From: an uncultured Williamsia sp.
Lineage (GTDB): Bacteria; Actinomycetota; Actinomycetes; Mycobacteriales; Mycobacteriaceae
DNA length: 64,000 nucleotides
Direction: 5' to 3'
Assembly: GCF_947494875.1 (NCBI RefSeq)
Contig: NZ_CANLWM010000003.1
Location: 390,896 to 454,895 of the forward strand
How positions within the stretch are numbered: position 1 is the first letter of the stretch; each line of letters opens with the position of its first letter. The notes under the pieces were generated by a model that was not told where the DNA came from, searched no databases, and was given only the letters and a program-made list of their open reading frames with translations. Made by a program: the position numbers and the translations under genes. This document shows, piece after piece, positions 25,619 to 41,051 of the stretch.

Positions 25619-26451
25619 GAACCGGTGAACCCCTCGGGGAACCAGGTGTTGTGGCTTGCGCCCCCGTCGACGTAGATGATCGACCCGGTGGTGCCGGGCA
25701 GCCAGTCGGACAGCAGCGTGCAGATCGACTTCGCCACGACCGTCGGGTCGTCGACGTTCCACCCGATCGGCGATGCCCCGTCCCAGTACTCGTTGAGCAT
25801 GTTCAGCTGCTTGGCGTCGTCGGTCGCGGTGCCGGCGATGGCCTTGGCGGCCAGGGTCTTGATCGGGCCGGCCGCGACGAGGTTCGACCGGATCCTCTTG
25901 GCCTCGCCGACCTCTCGCGCGACGTAGCGGTTCACCGACTCCAGCGCGGCCTTCGCGACGCCCATCCAGTTGTAGTACGGCATCGCGGTACGGGGGTCGA
26001 AGTCCATGCCGACGATGGACCCGCCCTCGTTCATGACCGGCAGCACCGCACGGGCCAGCGACGCGTAGCTCCAGGCCGAGATCTCGAACGACTTGGCGGC
26101 GTCGGGGCCGGGTGCGTCGAGGAAGGGCACCGCGTCGGGCCCCATCAGGTTCTTGGGGGCCATCGCGATGGAGTGCAGGACGCCGTCGACACCCTGGGGT
26201 GCCAGCTCACGGACCTTGTCGGCGAGCTCGGCGAGGTTCTCCTCGTTCGTGATGTCCAGTCCGATCGCGGGCGGGACCTCCTTCGGCAGCCGCTTGGCGA
26301 TGCGGTCGATGAGGCGCAGCCGTTCCGGGATGCCGGTGATGATCACCGTGGCCCCCTGCTCCTGGGCGACCGACGCCGCGTGGAAGGCGATCGACGAGTC
26401 GGTGATGATGCCCGTGATCAGTACGGTCTTGCCCTCGAGCAGTCCGCTCAC
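25615..26451 (-). CDS. inhA: NADH-dependent enoyl-ACP reductase InhA
   Basis: A 278-residue SDR-fold enoyl reductase that carries out the last step of each FAS-II cycle for meromycolate synthesis. The NAD-binding opening [14 protein letters not shown] and the active-site run [15 protein letters not shown] (Tyr160, Lys167) are clear. Ser94 in [10 protein letters not shown] corresponds to Ser94 of mycobacterial InhA, the residue tied to isoniazid resistance. GTG start with AGGAG about 7 nt upstream. It follows fabG1 by 45 bp and overlaps hemH, giving the order fabG1-inhA-hemH. Presence of InhA supports a mycolic-acid producer. Confidence 0.95.
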   Translation of the reverse strand: MSGLLEGKTVLITGIITDSSIAFHAASVAQEQGATVIITGIPERLRLIDRIAKRLPKEVPPAIGLDITNEENLAELADKVRELAPQGVDGVLHSIAMAPKNLMGPDAVPFLDAPGPDAAKSFEISAWSYASLARAVLPVMNEGGSIVGMDFDPRTAMPYYNWMGVAKAALESVNRYVAREVGEAKRIRSNLVAAGPIKTLAAKAIAGTATDDAKQLNMLNEYWDGASPIGWNVDDPTVVAKSICTLLSDWLPGTTGSIIYVDGGASHNTWFPEGFTGS

Positions 26452-26496
26452 TGGTGAACTCCTAGGTGGTGGTGGGTGATTCGGGTCGCGCGTGTA

Positions 26497-28290
<1,794 letters not shown>

Positions 28291-28294
<4 letters not shown>

Positions 28295-29230
28295 CGCCCG
28301 GCCCCGGCCACGGCGCCCGCGTGCAGACCGCGACGCCGGCGGGCGACGAACCGCACCACGTCGGCGATCCAGTCACGGTCGGTGCGCAGGCTCATCGTCG
28401 GGGCGCCACAGGTCCGCAGCACCCGGTGCACGTCGGCCTGGTGGGCGGCGGCGGCGCGGGCGTAGTCGGTGCGGACCTTCTCGGTGACCGTCAGCTCGCG
28501 GACCTGTCCGCTCTCGGCGTCGCGCAGGACGATCTCACCGATGGCGGGCAGTTCGAGGTCACGCGGGTCGAGCACCTCGACACCGAGGACCTCGTGGTGA
28601 CCGCCGACGGCACGGAGCGGGCGGTCCCAGTCGATCGGGCCGAGGAAGTCGCTCACGATCACCGCGAGACCGCGGCGGCGCTGCGGGCGGCGCAGCGCGT
28701 CGATCGCGCCGGCGAGATCACCGCGGACGCCCTCGGCGCTGCGCCGGGTGGACGCGATGGTCGACAGCAGCGACATCGCGTGCGCCCGCCCCGAGCGGGC
28801 GGGCACCCGCACGATGCGGTCGCCGGTCGCGACGATCGCTCCGATGCGGTTCCCGCCGCCGAGTGTCAGGTGGACGATCGCCGAGCACGCGGCGACTGCG
28901 AGGTCGCGCTTGGTGCCGCCGGTGGTCCCGAAGTCCAGGCTGGCCGACATGTCGACGACGAGCCAGGTCTCGAGCTCACGGTCGGCGACCATCTGACGCA
29001 CGTGCGGGTGCGTGGTGCGCGCGGTGACCGACCAGTCCATGCGCCGGACGTCGTCGCCGGGCTGATACATCCGCGCCTCGCCGGGCTCCGATCCCGGTCC
29101 CGGGATCAGCCCGAGGTGGTCGCCCTGCAGGACACCGTCGAGTTTGCGACGGACGGTGAGCTCGAGCGTCTTCAGTGCCGCGGTGAGCGTCGGGTCGTCC
29201 AGTGCGCCGTCGCCGAACGACGGAAGGCGG

Positions 29231-29244
<14 letters not shown>
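28291..29244 (-). CDS. DUF58-domain protein, MoxR partner
   Basis: A 317-residue soluble protein with the DUF58 core RMYQPGDDVRRMDWSVTARTTHPHVRQMVADRELETWLVVDMSASLDFG (about 58-105). The last part, DMSAS, is a VWA-like MIDAS sequence. LAVIVSDFLGP and GHHEVLGVEVLDPRDLELP are the later core strands. The ATG at 29244 overlaps the moxR 3' end by 14 bp, and the stop overlaps the VWA start. The order moxR-DUF58-VWA is the standard chaperone set: MoxR supplies ATP-driven remodelling, DUF58 and VWA proteins present substrates. Target proteins are unknown. Confidence 0.91.
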
Positions 29245-30424
<1,180 letters not shown>

Positions 30425-30554
30425 GCGTTCTCCTCCACCGCTCGTCACGCCTGCTCGGCTCCATGGCATCGCCGGGCACGCCCGCACGCCTGTCGCTCCC
30501 GAGGGTAGCGGTCCGCCCGCCGCCCGCCCGGGCACGCGGGTGCTCCCCCGGCGT

Positions 30555-32180
30555 CTACCCGGTGAGTCGGACGACGTACGGCATCGCGCCACTGGTCCGC
30601 AGGGGCGAGATCTTCACGACCGACCCCGATTGCGGTGCCTCCACCATCTGGTTGTTGCCGAGGTAGAGAGCCACGTGCTGACTGGCGTTGGCACCGTAGA
30701 AGATCATGTCGCCGCGTTGCATCTGGGACAGCGGGACATGCGGACCCGACGTGTACTGGTAGCCGGTGTAGTGCGGCAGCGAGATGCCGATGCCGGCGAA
30801 CGCGTAGATCATCAGCCCCGAGCAGTCGAAGCCCACCTTGTTGTAGTCGCCGTAGCTGTCGGCGACGCCGCCGTCGCGGATGCCCTTCGTCGGGCCGCTG
30901 GCGTTGCCGCCTCCCCACGAGTACGGGACGCCGAGCTGTGACAGCGCGCGGTTGACGACGATCTCGACGGCCGCCGATCCGGTGACACCCGGCGTCACCG
31001 AGGTCGCGCCGCCGCCACCGCCGCTGCCGCCGGACGTGCCCGACCCGCCGTCGGTGCCGTCGATGTCGGTGTGGTTGCCGGTGATCGAGGCGATCACCTG
31101 GGCGACGACCTGCTGTGCGGCGTCGACGGCCAGCTTGGCGGCGGCCTGTGCGGCGGTCTGGAACGCCGACTGTGCGGCCGTGACGATCGCGTCGCGGAGC
31201 GGGTCGATGGGCGATGCCGCATCCACCCGGCCGGGGATGACCGCGGCGACCCCACCCGGGGTCGGGGCCGGTGCGGCGGCAGGAGTGCTGCCCGGTGGGC
31301 TGCTCGGCGCACCTCCCGGGACGGTGACCGGAGCGGCGGCCGGTACCCGGCCACGCATCGCGTCGAGCTGCTGCTGCGCGGCGTCGCGCGCGGCACTGAG
31401 CTGCGCCTTCGTCGCGGATTCCGTCTTCGCCGCGGCCACGGTCTGCGCGATCGCGTCGACCGCGTCCTGCTTGCGCTGGGCGGCTTGCTCGGCTGCGCGA
31501 GCCGCCGACTTGCGGGTCGCGGTCGCCGTGGCGAGCTTGTTGGCCTTCTCGTTGCGCGAGACCTTCAGCTGCTGGATCGTCGCCTGCTGGTCCTTCGTCA
31601 GCTGGGCGATGATCCCGGCGCGGTCGAGCACGGCCGCGGGGTCACCGGAGGCGAAGATGCCCGCGAGCGACGCCTGGTTGCTGCCCTGCCGGTACAGATC
31701 CCGGACGAACCCGTCGAAGTTCTTCTGCGCGAGCGCGATCTGGTCGTCGGCCTTCTTCACGGCGTCCGAGGACCCGTTCACGGCGAGCACCGACAGTCGT
31801 TCCTGATCCCGGGACGTCTGCAGGTCGACGAGGGCGCGGTTGGCGGCTTCCCTCTTGATCGCCAGCGACGCGTCGATGTCGGCGAGACGTTGGTCGACGT
31901 CGGCGATCTGGTTGATCAGTCCGGCGATCCCCGACGGTCCCCTGGGTGCGGGGGCCGCAGGGTCCGCGGCCACGGCTCCTGCCCCGGCACCGAGCAGACC
32001 GATGGCGGCGAGGAGGGCCACGGTGGCGGCGGTGAGGACGCGCAGACCCCGGGCGGGGCGCGGATGCACGCCGTCTCCGGGGTCCGTCGGATGGATGGGG
32101 CCGTCGTCGACGGCAGGGTGGCGGCGCGGGTCGACGGGATGAAACGACTCCCGACGACCGCATGCGGAACGTCGCCTCAC
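30555..32180 (-). CDS. ripA: RipA-like NlpC/P60 peptidoglycan endopeptidase
   Basis: A 541-residue exported protein. A hydrophobic signal segment (LTAATVALLAAIGLLGAGAGAVAA, about 49-72) is followed by a long coiled coil (about 85-290), a Pro/Ala/Gly-rich linker, and a C-terminal NlpC/P60 domain. The catalytic triad is Cys453 (FDCSG), His502 (SQHVALYLG) and Glu514, with the +49/+61 spacing of M. tuberculosis RipA. It cleaves the D-Glu to meso-DAP bond during septum resolution. The GTG at 32180 has GAGGGAG 6 nt upstream; a GTG at 32069 also has GGAG and would give a shorter n-region. Only one rip gene is present, where M. tuberculosis has ripA and ripB. Confidence 0.9.
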   Translation of the reverse strand: MRRRSACGRRESFHPVDPRRHPAVDDGPIHPTDPGDGVHPRPARGLRVLTAATVALLAAIGLLGAGAGAVAADPAAPAPRGPSGIAGLINQIADVDQRLADIDASLAIKREAANRALVDLQTSRDQERLSVLAVNGSSDAVKKADDQIALAQKNFDGFVRDLYRQGSNQASLAGIFASGDPAAVLDRAGIIAQLTKDQQATIQQLKVSRNEKANKLATATATRKSAARAAEQAAQRKQDAVDAIAQTVAAAKTESATKAQLSAARDAAQQQLDAMRGRVPAAAPVTVPGGAPSSPPGSTPAAAPAPTPGGVAAVIPGRVDAASPIDPLRDAIVTAAQSAFQTAAQAAAKLAVDAAQQVVAQVIASITGNHTDIDGTDGGSGTSGGSGGGGGATSVTPGVTGSAAVEIVVNRALSQLGVPYSWGGGNASGPTKGIRDGGVADSYGDYNKVGFDCSGLMIYAFAGIGISLPHYTGYQYTSGPHVPLSQMQRGDMIFYGANASQHVALYLGNNQMVEAPQSGSVVKISPLRTSGAMPYVVRLTG

Positions 32181-32497
32181 AGATGACTCCCTCGCAGAAC
32201 GGACACGCGATCGGCGGGTGGCGACACCACGGCTCAGCCGAACGTCGACCCACCCCCGAAGTGCGCCACGGGAGGTGTCAACTTCCCCATCAACACCACC
32301 AATGACATGAGGAACAGTACGTCACAATCGCCACCAGTGAAACACGAGTAACAAATTACAAGTACGTGATTACCTGCGGAAACACCGCTCGCGAGCCCGT
32401 TCTGGGGGCTGATCAGCCGAACCACATCGACGTGATTCGATGTGCGATCGTAAAGAGTGACTACGCCACTGTGACGTGGGCGATCCCGGTGGCCGCG
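32181..32497 (-). promoter_or_regulatory. 317-bp gene-free leader region upstream of ripA
   Basis: The stretch from about 32280 to 32460 is much richer in A and T than the rest of the window. On the minus strand a TACTGT box (32319-32314) would give a transcript leader of about 125 nt before the ripA GTG. GGGTGG...CCACCC and GGCTGAGCC stems are possible in it. I looked for a ydaO/c-di-AMP riboswitch, known upstream of NlpC/P60 genes in some actinobacteria, and did not find its conserved core. No protein-coding gene is supported here. Confidence 0.45.
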
Positions 32498-36212
<3,715 letters not shown>

Positions 36213-36230
36213 GCAGTCCGTCCGATGTCC

Positions 36231-36266
36231 GCGCGCCCCGGTCCCTCCCACAGGACCGGGGCGCGC
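36231..36266 (+). terminator. Strong hairpin terminator after acn
   Basis: Perfect 14-bp arms GCGCGCCCCGGTCC (36231-36244) and GGACCGGGGCGCGC (36253-36266) enclose an 8-nt loop, 18 nt after the acn stop. No T-tract follows, as is common for actinobacterial intrinsic terminators. It would separate acn from acnR, although read-through remains possible. Confidence 0.8.
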
Positions 36267-36307
36267 GCCCATCGCCGCCGTGTCGATCGAGGAGAGGAGG
36301 CGCAGCC

Positions 36308-36880
36308 GTGCCTCGCGTGAGCGAAGACCACCTGGCGGCACGCCGCCGCGAGATCCTCGACGGTGCGCGACGCTGCTTCGCCGAACACGGGTACGACGGC
36401 GCCACGGTGCGCCGTCTCGAAGACGCGACCAGCTTGTCCCGGGGCGCGATCTTCCACCACTTCCGCGACAAGGAGGCGCTGTTCCTCGCACTCGCGCACG
36501 AGGACGCCGAACGCATGGCCGACGTCGCGGCCGAGCAGGGACTCGTCCAGGTCATGCGCGACATGCTCGACCACCCCGAGGACTTCGACTGGCTCGGCAC
36601 GCGACTCGAGATCGCGCGCAAGCTGCGGTCGGACCCCGACTTCCGGTCGGAGTGGGTGGCCCGGTCCATCGACCTCGAGGCCGCGACCCTCGCCCGGCTC
36701 GAACGCCAACGCAGCGCCGGCCGTCTCCGCGACGACCTCCCCACCGAGGTGATCGTGCAGTACCTCGACCTCGTCCTCGACGGCCTCATCACCCGCCTCG
36801 CATCCGGCCACCGCGGCCGTGACCTGCACGCCGTCCTCGACCTCGTCGAGGAGTCGGTCCGTCGCCCCCGCGCGGAGTAG
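36308..36880 (+). CDS. acnR: TetR-family repressor AcnR
   Basis: A 190-residue TetR regulator. The N-terminal HTH is VSEDHLAARRREILDGARRCFAEHGYDGATVRRLEDATSLSRGAIFHHFRDKEALFLAL (about 4-62), with the recognition helix GAIFHHF. The C-terminal ligand domain is helical. In corynebacteria AcnR represses acn and is released by citrate and aconitate. The GTG at 36308 has AGGAGG 7 nt upstream. The gene directly follows acn after a terminator, and the AcnR-type palindrome lies upstream of acn, both supporting the assignment. Confidence 0.9.
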   Translation: MPRVSEDHLAARRREILDGARRCFAEHGYDGATVRRLEDATSLSRGAIFHHFRDKEALFLALAHEDAERMADVAAEQGLVQVMRDMLDHPEDFDWLGTRLEIARKLRSDPDFRSEWVARSIDLEAATLARLERQRSAGRLRDDLPTEVIVQYLDLVLDGLITRLASGHRGRDLHAVLDLVEESVRRPRAE

Positions 36881-36893
36881 ACCGAACACATCA

Positions 36894-36908
36894 GGCGAGT
36901 TGCTCGCC
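36894..36908 (+). terminator. Small hairpin after acnR
   Basis: GGCGAG-TTG-CTCGCC forms a perfect 6-bp stem with a 3-nt loop, 14 nt after the acnR stop and upstream of the next gene's TATCCT box. It may be a weak terminator. Confidence 0.35.
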
Positions 36909-36972
36909 GACCCAAAGCGACAAGTTGCCGAATCTGTTCCATCGGCGGCATAGGTGTGGTTATCCTGTCGCC

Positions 36973-38496
36973 ATGTTCCCAGGAGTGTTCGCGGCGACGA
37001 CGCCCGACAAGCCCGCAGCCATCCTCCCTGCGACCGGTGAGCAGATCACCTACGCCGAACTCGACGATCGGTCCGTCCGCCTGGCGAACCACCTCCGGGA
37101 ACTCGGACTCCGACGGGGCGACTGCATCGCACTCGTCTCGACCAACGACCTGCGGGTCTTCGAGGTCTACTGGGCCGCCCTGCGGTCCGGGCTCTACATC
37201 ACGCCGGTGAACAATCACCTGACCGCCGCCGAGACGAACTTCATCCTCGGTGACTGCGGTGCGCGTGTCCTGTTCGCCTCCGCGGCGTCGGCCGGTGCCG
37301 TCGCCGACGCCGCGGAGGTCACCACCCTGGAACACCGGATCGCCTGGGGTGGGATCGACGGCTTCGAGTCGTACGACGAGGTGCTCGCCGCCGCCTCCCC
37401 GGAGAAACCGGCGAGCCAGCCGCGCGGCCACGACATGCTCTACTCCTCGGGCACCACCGGTCGCCCCAAGGGGATCCAGCCGCCGCTGCCCGAGGGCGAG
37501 GTCGACGAGGTCCCCGACATCTACACGGTGATCTTCTCCGGCATGTACGGCTTCGACGCCGACACCGTGTACCTCTCCCCCGCCCCGCTGTATCACGCTG
37601 CGCCGCTGCGCTATTGCGGCATGACGCAGTCGGTGGGCGGCACAGTCGTCGTGATGGACCGCTTCGAACCCGAGGAGGCCCTGCGGCTCATCGAGGCCTA
37701 CCACGTCACCCACAGTCAGTGGGTGCCCACGATGTTCGTGCGGATGCTCAAGCTGCCCAAGGAGGTCCGCGACCGCTACGACGTCTCGTCGATGAAGGCC
37801 GCGATCCACGCCGCCGCACCGTGCCCCGTGCACATCAAGCGGGCGATGATCGACTGGTGGGGTCCGGTGATCCACGAGTACTACTCGTCGACCGAGGCGA
37901 TCGGTGGCACCTTCATCAACTCGGAGGAGTCGCTCGCGCACCCCGGATCGGTCGGCAAGCCCCTGCTCGGCGTCATCCACATCTGCGACGACAGCGGTGC
38001 GGAGGTGCCCGTCGGCGAGACCGGCACGGTGTACTTCGAGCGCGAGGCGAAGGCGTTCGAATACCACAACGATCCCGAGAAGACGCGCGCCGCGGAGCAT
38101 CCCGACCACGAACTCTGGGCCACTACGGGCGACATCGGGCACGTCGACGACAAGGGTTATCTCTACCTGACCGACCGCAAGGCGTTCATGATCATCTCCG
38201 GTGGCGTGAACATCTACCCGCAGGAGGCCGAGAACGTCCTCATCGGTCACCCCGCCGTCTTCGACGTCGCCGTGATCGGCATCCCCAACGACGAGTTCGG
38301 CGAGGAGGTGAAGGCCTGCGTGCAGCTCGAGGAAGGCCACACCGGTTCGCCGGAACTGGCCGCCGAGCTCGACGCGTTCGTCCGTCGGGAGCTCGCCGCC
38401 TTCAAGGCTCCGCGGAGCTACGACTTCGTCGACGAACTCCCCCGCACGCCCACCGGCAAGCTGGTCAAGGGGAAGCTCAAGGCCGCCTACGTCTGA
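36973..38496 (+). CDS. Acyl-CoA synthetase (FadD type)
   Basis: A 507-residue AMP-forming acyl-CoA ligase. The ATP loop LYSSGTTGRPKG (about 156-167), YYSSTEAIGGTFI (A5), ELWATTGDIGHVDDKGYLYLTDRKAFMIISGGVNIYPQE (A7-A8, with the ribose-binding Asp) and the C-terminal PRTPTGKLVKGKL with catalytic Lys are all intact. It activates fatty or related acids as CoA thioesters; chain length cannot be read from the sequence. The ATG is 6 nt after TATCCT (36961-36966), a leaderless start. It appears to be an insertion relative to the mycobacterial acnR-ABC-F neighbourhood (from memory). Confidence 0.92.
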   Translation: MFPGVFAATTPDKPAAILPATGEQITYAELDDRSVRLANHLRELGLRRGDCIALVSTNDLRVFEVYWAALRSGLYITPVNNHLTAAETNFILGDCGARVLFASAASAGAVADAAEVTTLEHRIAWGGIDGFESYDEVLAAASPEKPASQPRGHDMLYSSGTTGRPKGIQPPLPEGEVDEVPDIYTVIFSGMYGFDADTVYLSPAPLYHAAPLRYCGMTQSVGGTVVVMDRFEPEEALRLIEAYHVTHSQWVPTMFVRMLKLPKEVRDRYDVSSMKAAIHAAAPCPVHIKRAMIDWWGPVIHEYYSSTEAIGGTFINSEESLAHPGSVGKPLLGVIHICDDSGAEVPVGETGTVYFEREAKAFEYHNDPEKTRAAEHPDHELWATTGDIGHVDDKGYLYLTDRKAFMIISGGVNIYPQEAENVLIGHPAVFDVAVIGIPNDEFGEEVKACVQLEEGHTGSPELAAELDAFVRRELAAFKAPRSYDFVDELPRTPTGKLVKGKLKAAYV

Positions 38497-38573
38497 TCAG
38501 GCGAGCTCGATGAGTTCTGTGACACGGCGGAGGAGCTCATCTCCGCACCGGGTCATCAGGCGAGCTCGATGAG
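38496..38573. repeat. Duplicated 3' end of the ABC-F gene
   Basis: ATCAGGCGAGCTCGATGAG occurs at 38496-38514 and again at 38555-38573, 59 bp apart; the second copy is the true 3' end of the ABC-F gene. Similarity continues a little further. Read on the minus strand, the outer copy still encodes a remnant ending in TELIELA and a stop, against QELIELA in the gene. GGAGCTCAT (38532-38540) and ATGAGCTCC (38569-38577) also form an inverted repeat. The gap between the two convergent genes is otherwise empty. Confidence 0.7.
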
Positions 38574-40184
38574 CTCCTGATACTCGGCGGACCAGTGGTC
38601 CTCGGTGCCGTCGGGCAGCAGGATCACACGCTCGGGTTCCAGCGCGGCGGCCGCACCCGGGTCATGCGTGACCAACACGACCGCGCCGGCGTAGGTGCGC
38701 AGCGCGTCGAGCACCTGCTCGCGCGATATCGGGTCGAGGTTGTTCGTGGGCTCGTCGAGGAGCAGTACGTTGGCCGCCGACGACACCAGGCCCGCCAGCG
38801 CGAGACGGGTCTTCTCGCCACCCGAGAGCGTCCCCGCCGGCTGCTCGAGCTGGGGACCGCTGAACATGAACGCCCCCAACAGCCCACGCAGGTCCTGCTC
38901 ACCGGCGTCGGGCGCGGCGTGGCGGATGTTCTCCCACACCGAGGCCATGTCGTCGATCGTGTCGTGCTCCTGCGCGAAGTACCCGAGTTTCAGCCCGTAC
39001 CCGGGCTCGATGCTGCCCAGGTCCGGCTTCTCCACGCCCGCGAGCAGTTTGAGCAGCGTCGTCTTGCCGGCACCGTTGAGGCCGAGGACCACCACGCGGC
39101 TGCCGCGGTCGATGGCGAGGTCGACGCCGGTGAAGATCTCCAGCGACCCGTAGTTCTTGGTGAGTTCCTTCGCCATGAGCGGCGTCTTGCCGCAGGCGGT
39201 CGGCTCGGGGAAGCGGATCTTCGCCGTCCGGTCGGCCACCCGCTCCTCGTCGAGGGCGTCGATCATCTTGTCGGCCCGCTTCAGCATCTGTTGTGCCGCA
39301 GCGGCCTTCGTCGCCTTCGCGCCGAGTTTCGCGGCCTGGGTCCGCAACGCAGACGCCTTCTTCTCGGCGTTGGCCCGTTCCCGCTTGCGCCGTTGTTCGT
39401 CGGTGGCGCGTGCGTCGAGGTACTTCGCCCACCCCATGTTGTAGACGTCGGCCTCGCCGCGGACGGCGTCGAGGAACCACACCTTGTTGACCACGTCGGC
39501 GAGGAGGTCGACGTCGTGGCTGATGACGACGAGGCCTCCCTCGTGGTTCTGCAGAAAGCTGCGCAGCCACGTGATGGAGTCGGCGTCGAGGTGGTTCGTG
39601 GGCTCGTCCAGCAGGAGCGTGGTGTTCGACTTGCCGCCGCCGGTCGACGCGGCGAACAGGATCCGGGCCAACTCGATACGCCGGCGTTGTCCGCCCGACA
39701 GCGTCGACAGCGGCTGCCCGAGGACGCGGTCGGGCAGGGCGAGGCTGTGGCAGATCCGCGCGGCGTCGGACTCGGCCTCGTACCCGCCGAGGGAGGAGAA
39801 CCGTTCCTCGAGCCGCCCGTACTTCGCCACGGCCTTGTCACGGGTCGCGTCGTCGGCGGCCTCGGCCATCAGCGCCTGCTGCTTCTCCATGTCCCGGACC
39901 ATCGCGTCGAGTCCGCGAGCCGACAACACGCGGTCCTTCGCCAGGACGCCGAGGTCGCCCTCCTTGGGATCCTGCGGGAGATATCCGACGTCGCCGGTGC
40001 GGGACACGGTGCCGGCGTACGGCTCGCCCTCGCCGGCGAGGATCCGCATGGTGGTCGTCTTGCCGGCGCCGTTGCGGCCGACGAGGCCGATCCGGTCGCC
40101 GGGCTGGATGCGCAGCGCAGGACCGGGCGCCGAGAGCAGGGTCCGCACCCCTGCCCGCACCTCGAGGTCCGTTGCCGTGATCAC
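38556..40184 (-). CDS. ABC-F family ATPase (ribosome-associated type)
   Basis: A 542-residue protein with two ABC domains and no membrane segment. Domain 1 has LVGRNGAGKTTTMRIL, LSTLSGGQRRRIELA and LLLDEPTNHLD. The domain linker is the charged helix ATDEQRRKRERANAEKKASALRTQAAKLGAKATK (about 260-300). Domain 2 has VLGLNGAGKTTLLKLL, TLSGGEKTRLALA and LLLDEPTNNLD. ABC-F proteins act on the ribosomal E site in translation control or antibiotic protection; which applies here is unknown. It occupies the place of Rv1473 near acnR. The GTG at 40184 lies 8 nt after TAGACT on the minus strand (leaderless). Confidence 0.93.
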   Translation of the reverse strand: MITATDLEVRAGVRTLLSAPGPALRIQPGDRIGLVGRNGAGKTTTMRILAGEGEPYAGTVSRTGDVGYLPQDPKEGDLGVLAKDRVLSARGLDAMVRDMEKQQALMAEAADDATRDKAVAKYGRLEERFSSLGGYEAESDAARICHSLALPDRVLGQPLSTLSGGQRRRIELARILFAASTGGGKSNTTLLLDEPTNHLDADSITWLRSFLQNHEGGLVVISHDVDLLADVVNKVWFLDAVRGEADVYNMGWAKYLDARATDEQRRKRERANAEKKASALRTQAAKLGAKATKAAAAQQMLKRADKMIDALDEERVADRTAKIRFPEPTACGKTPLMAKELTKNYGSLEIFTGVDLAIDRGSRVVVLGLNGAGKTTLLKLLAGVEKPDLGSIEPGYGLKLGYFAQEHDTIDDMASVWENIRHAAPDAGEQDLRGLLGAFMFSGPQLEQPAGTLSGGEKTRLALAGLVSSAANVLLLDEPTNNLDPISREQVLDALRTYAGAVVLVTHDPGAAAALEPERVILLPDGTEDHWSAEYQELIELA

Positions 40185-40280
40185 GACGATTCAGTCTACG
40201 GAGGGGTGCAAACCGGTTCCCCCACCGACGACGGGGTTGACCTGGCAGGACGCGCGGCGGTGTCGGATAGCGTCGTGGGT

Positions 40281-41051
40281 GTGACCGATGTGACACAGCC
40301 CCTGTCCGGACGGACCGCCCTCGTGACCGGCGGGAGCCGCGGGATCGGCCTCGGAACCGCGTCTGTGCTGGCCGCGCGGGGCGCCGCGGTGACGATCACC
40401 GGTCGTAAGGCCAACGCACTCACCGCCGCCGAGGCGACGATCCGTGAAACGGCACCGGATGCCGACGTGCGGACCATCGCCGCGAACACCGGTTCGCCCG
40501 ACGACCGACGAGCCGCCGTGGAGCTCGCCGCTCGCGACCACGGCACCGTCGACATCCTCGTCAACAACACGGGGATCAATCCCGTCTACGGCCCGCTGAT
40601 GGACGCCGACCTGGACGCGGTGCGCAAGATCTTCGACGTCAACGTGGTCGCGGCCCTCGGCTACCTCCAGGAGTGTCACCGCGCCGGCATGGGCAGCGGC
40701 GGCGGTGCCGTCGTGAACATCGCGAGCACCGCAGGACTGCGGTCGACCGGGGTCATCGCCGCCTACGGGGCGTCGAAGGCCGCACTCATCCGATTGACCG
40801 CGGAGTTGGCCGCCGAGCTCGGCCCCGGCATCCGCGTCAACGCCATCGCGCCGAGCATCGTCAAGACGCAGTTCGCGGAGGCGCTCTACAGCGCCGACGA
40901 GCAGGGCGTGGCCGCGCGCTTCCCGATGAAGCGGCTCGGCACGCCGACCGACGTCGCCGAACTGGTGGCCTTCCTCGTCGACGACGAGCGGTCGGGCTGG
41001 ATCAGCGGAGAGACCATCACGCTCGACGGCGGGCTGCTCGCCGGTGGGTGA
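40281..41051 (+). CDS. SDR-family oxidoreductase (FabG-like)
   Basis: A 256-residue classical short-chain dehydrogenase. ALVTGGSRGIGLGTASVL binds NAD(P), VDILVNNTGINPVYGPL is the NNAG block, and Ser/Tyr/Lys appear in VVNIASTAGLRSTGVIAAYGASKAAL. IAPSIVKTQFAEALY and ITLDGGLLAGG end the fold. Substrate unknown. The GTG at 40281 is 7 nt after TAGCGT (40268-40273), giving a leaderless start. The stop overlaps the next gene by 8 bp, so it is co-translated with the lycopene-cyclase-like protein and may act on the same isoprenoid or lipid substrate. Confidence 0.9.
   Translation: MTDVTQPLSGRTALVTGGSRGIGLGTASVLAARGAAVTITGRKANALTAAEATIRETAPDADVRTIAANTGSPDDRRAAVELAARDHGTVDILVNNTGINPVYGPLMDADLDAVRKIFDVNVVAALGYLQECHRAGMGSGGGAVVNIASTAGLRSTGVIAAYGASKAALIRLTAELAAELGPGIRVNAIAPSIVKTQFAEALYSADEQGVAARFPMKRLGTPTDVAELVAFLVDDERSGWISGETITLDGGLLAGG

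Noticed and set aside
32181..32497. ydaO-type c-di-AMP riboswitch upstream of ripA
   Set aside because: The expected conserved core segments were not found on the minus strand; only ordinary GC stems are visible.
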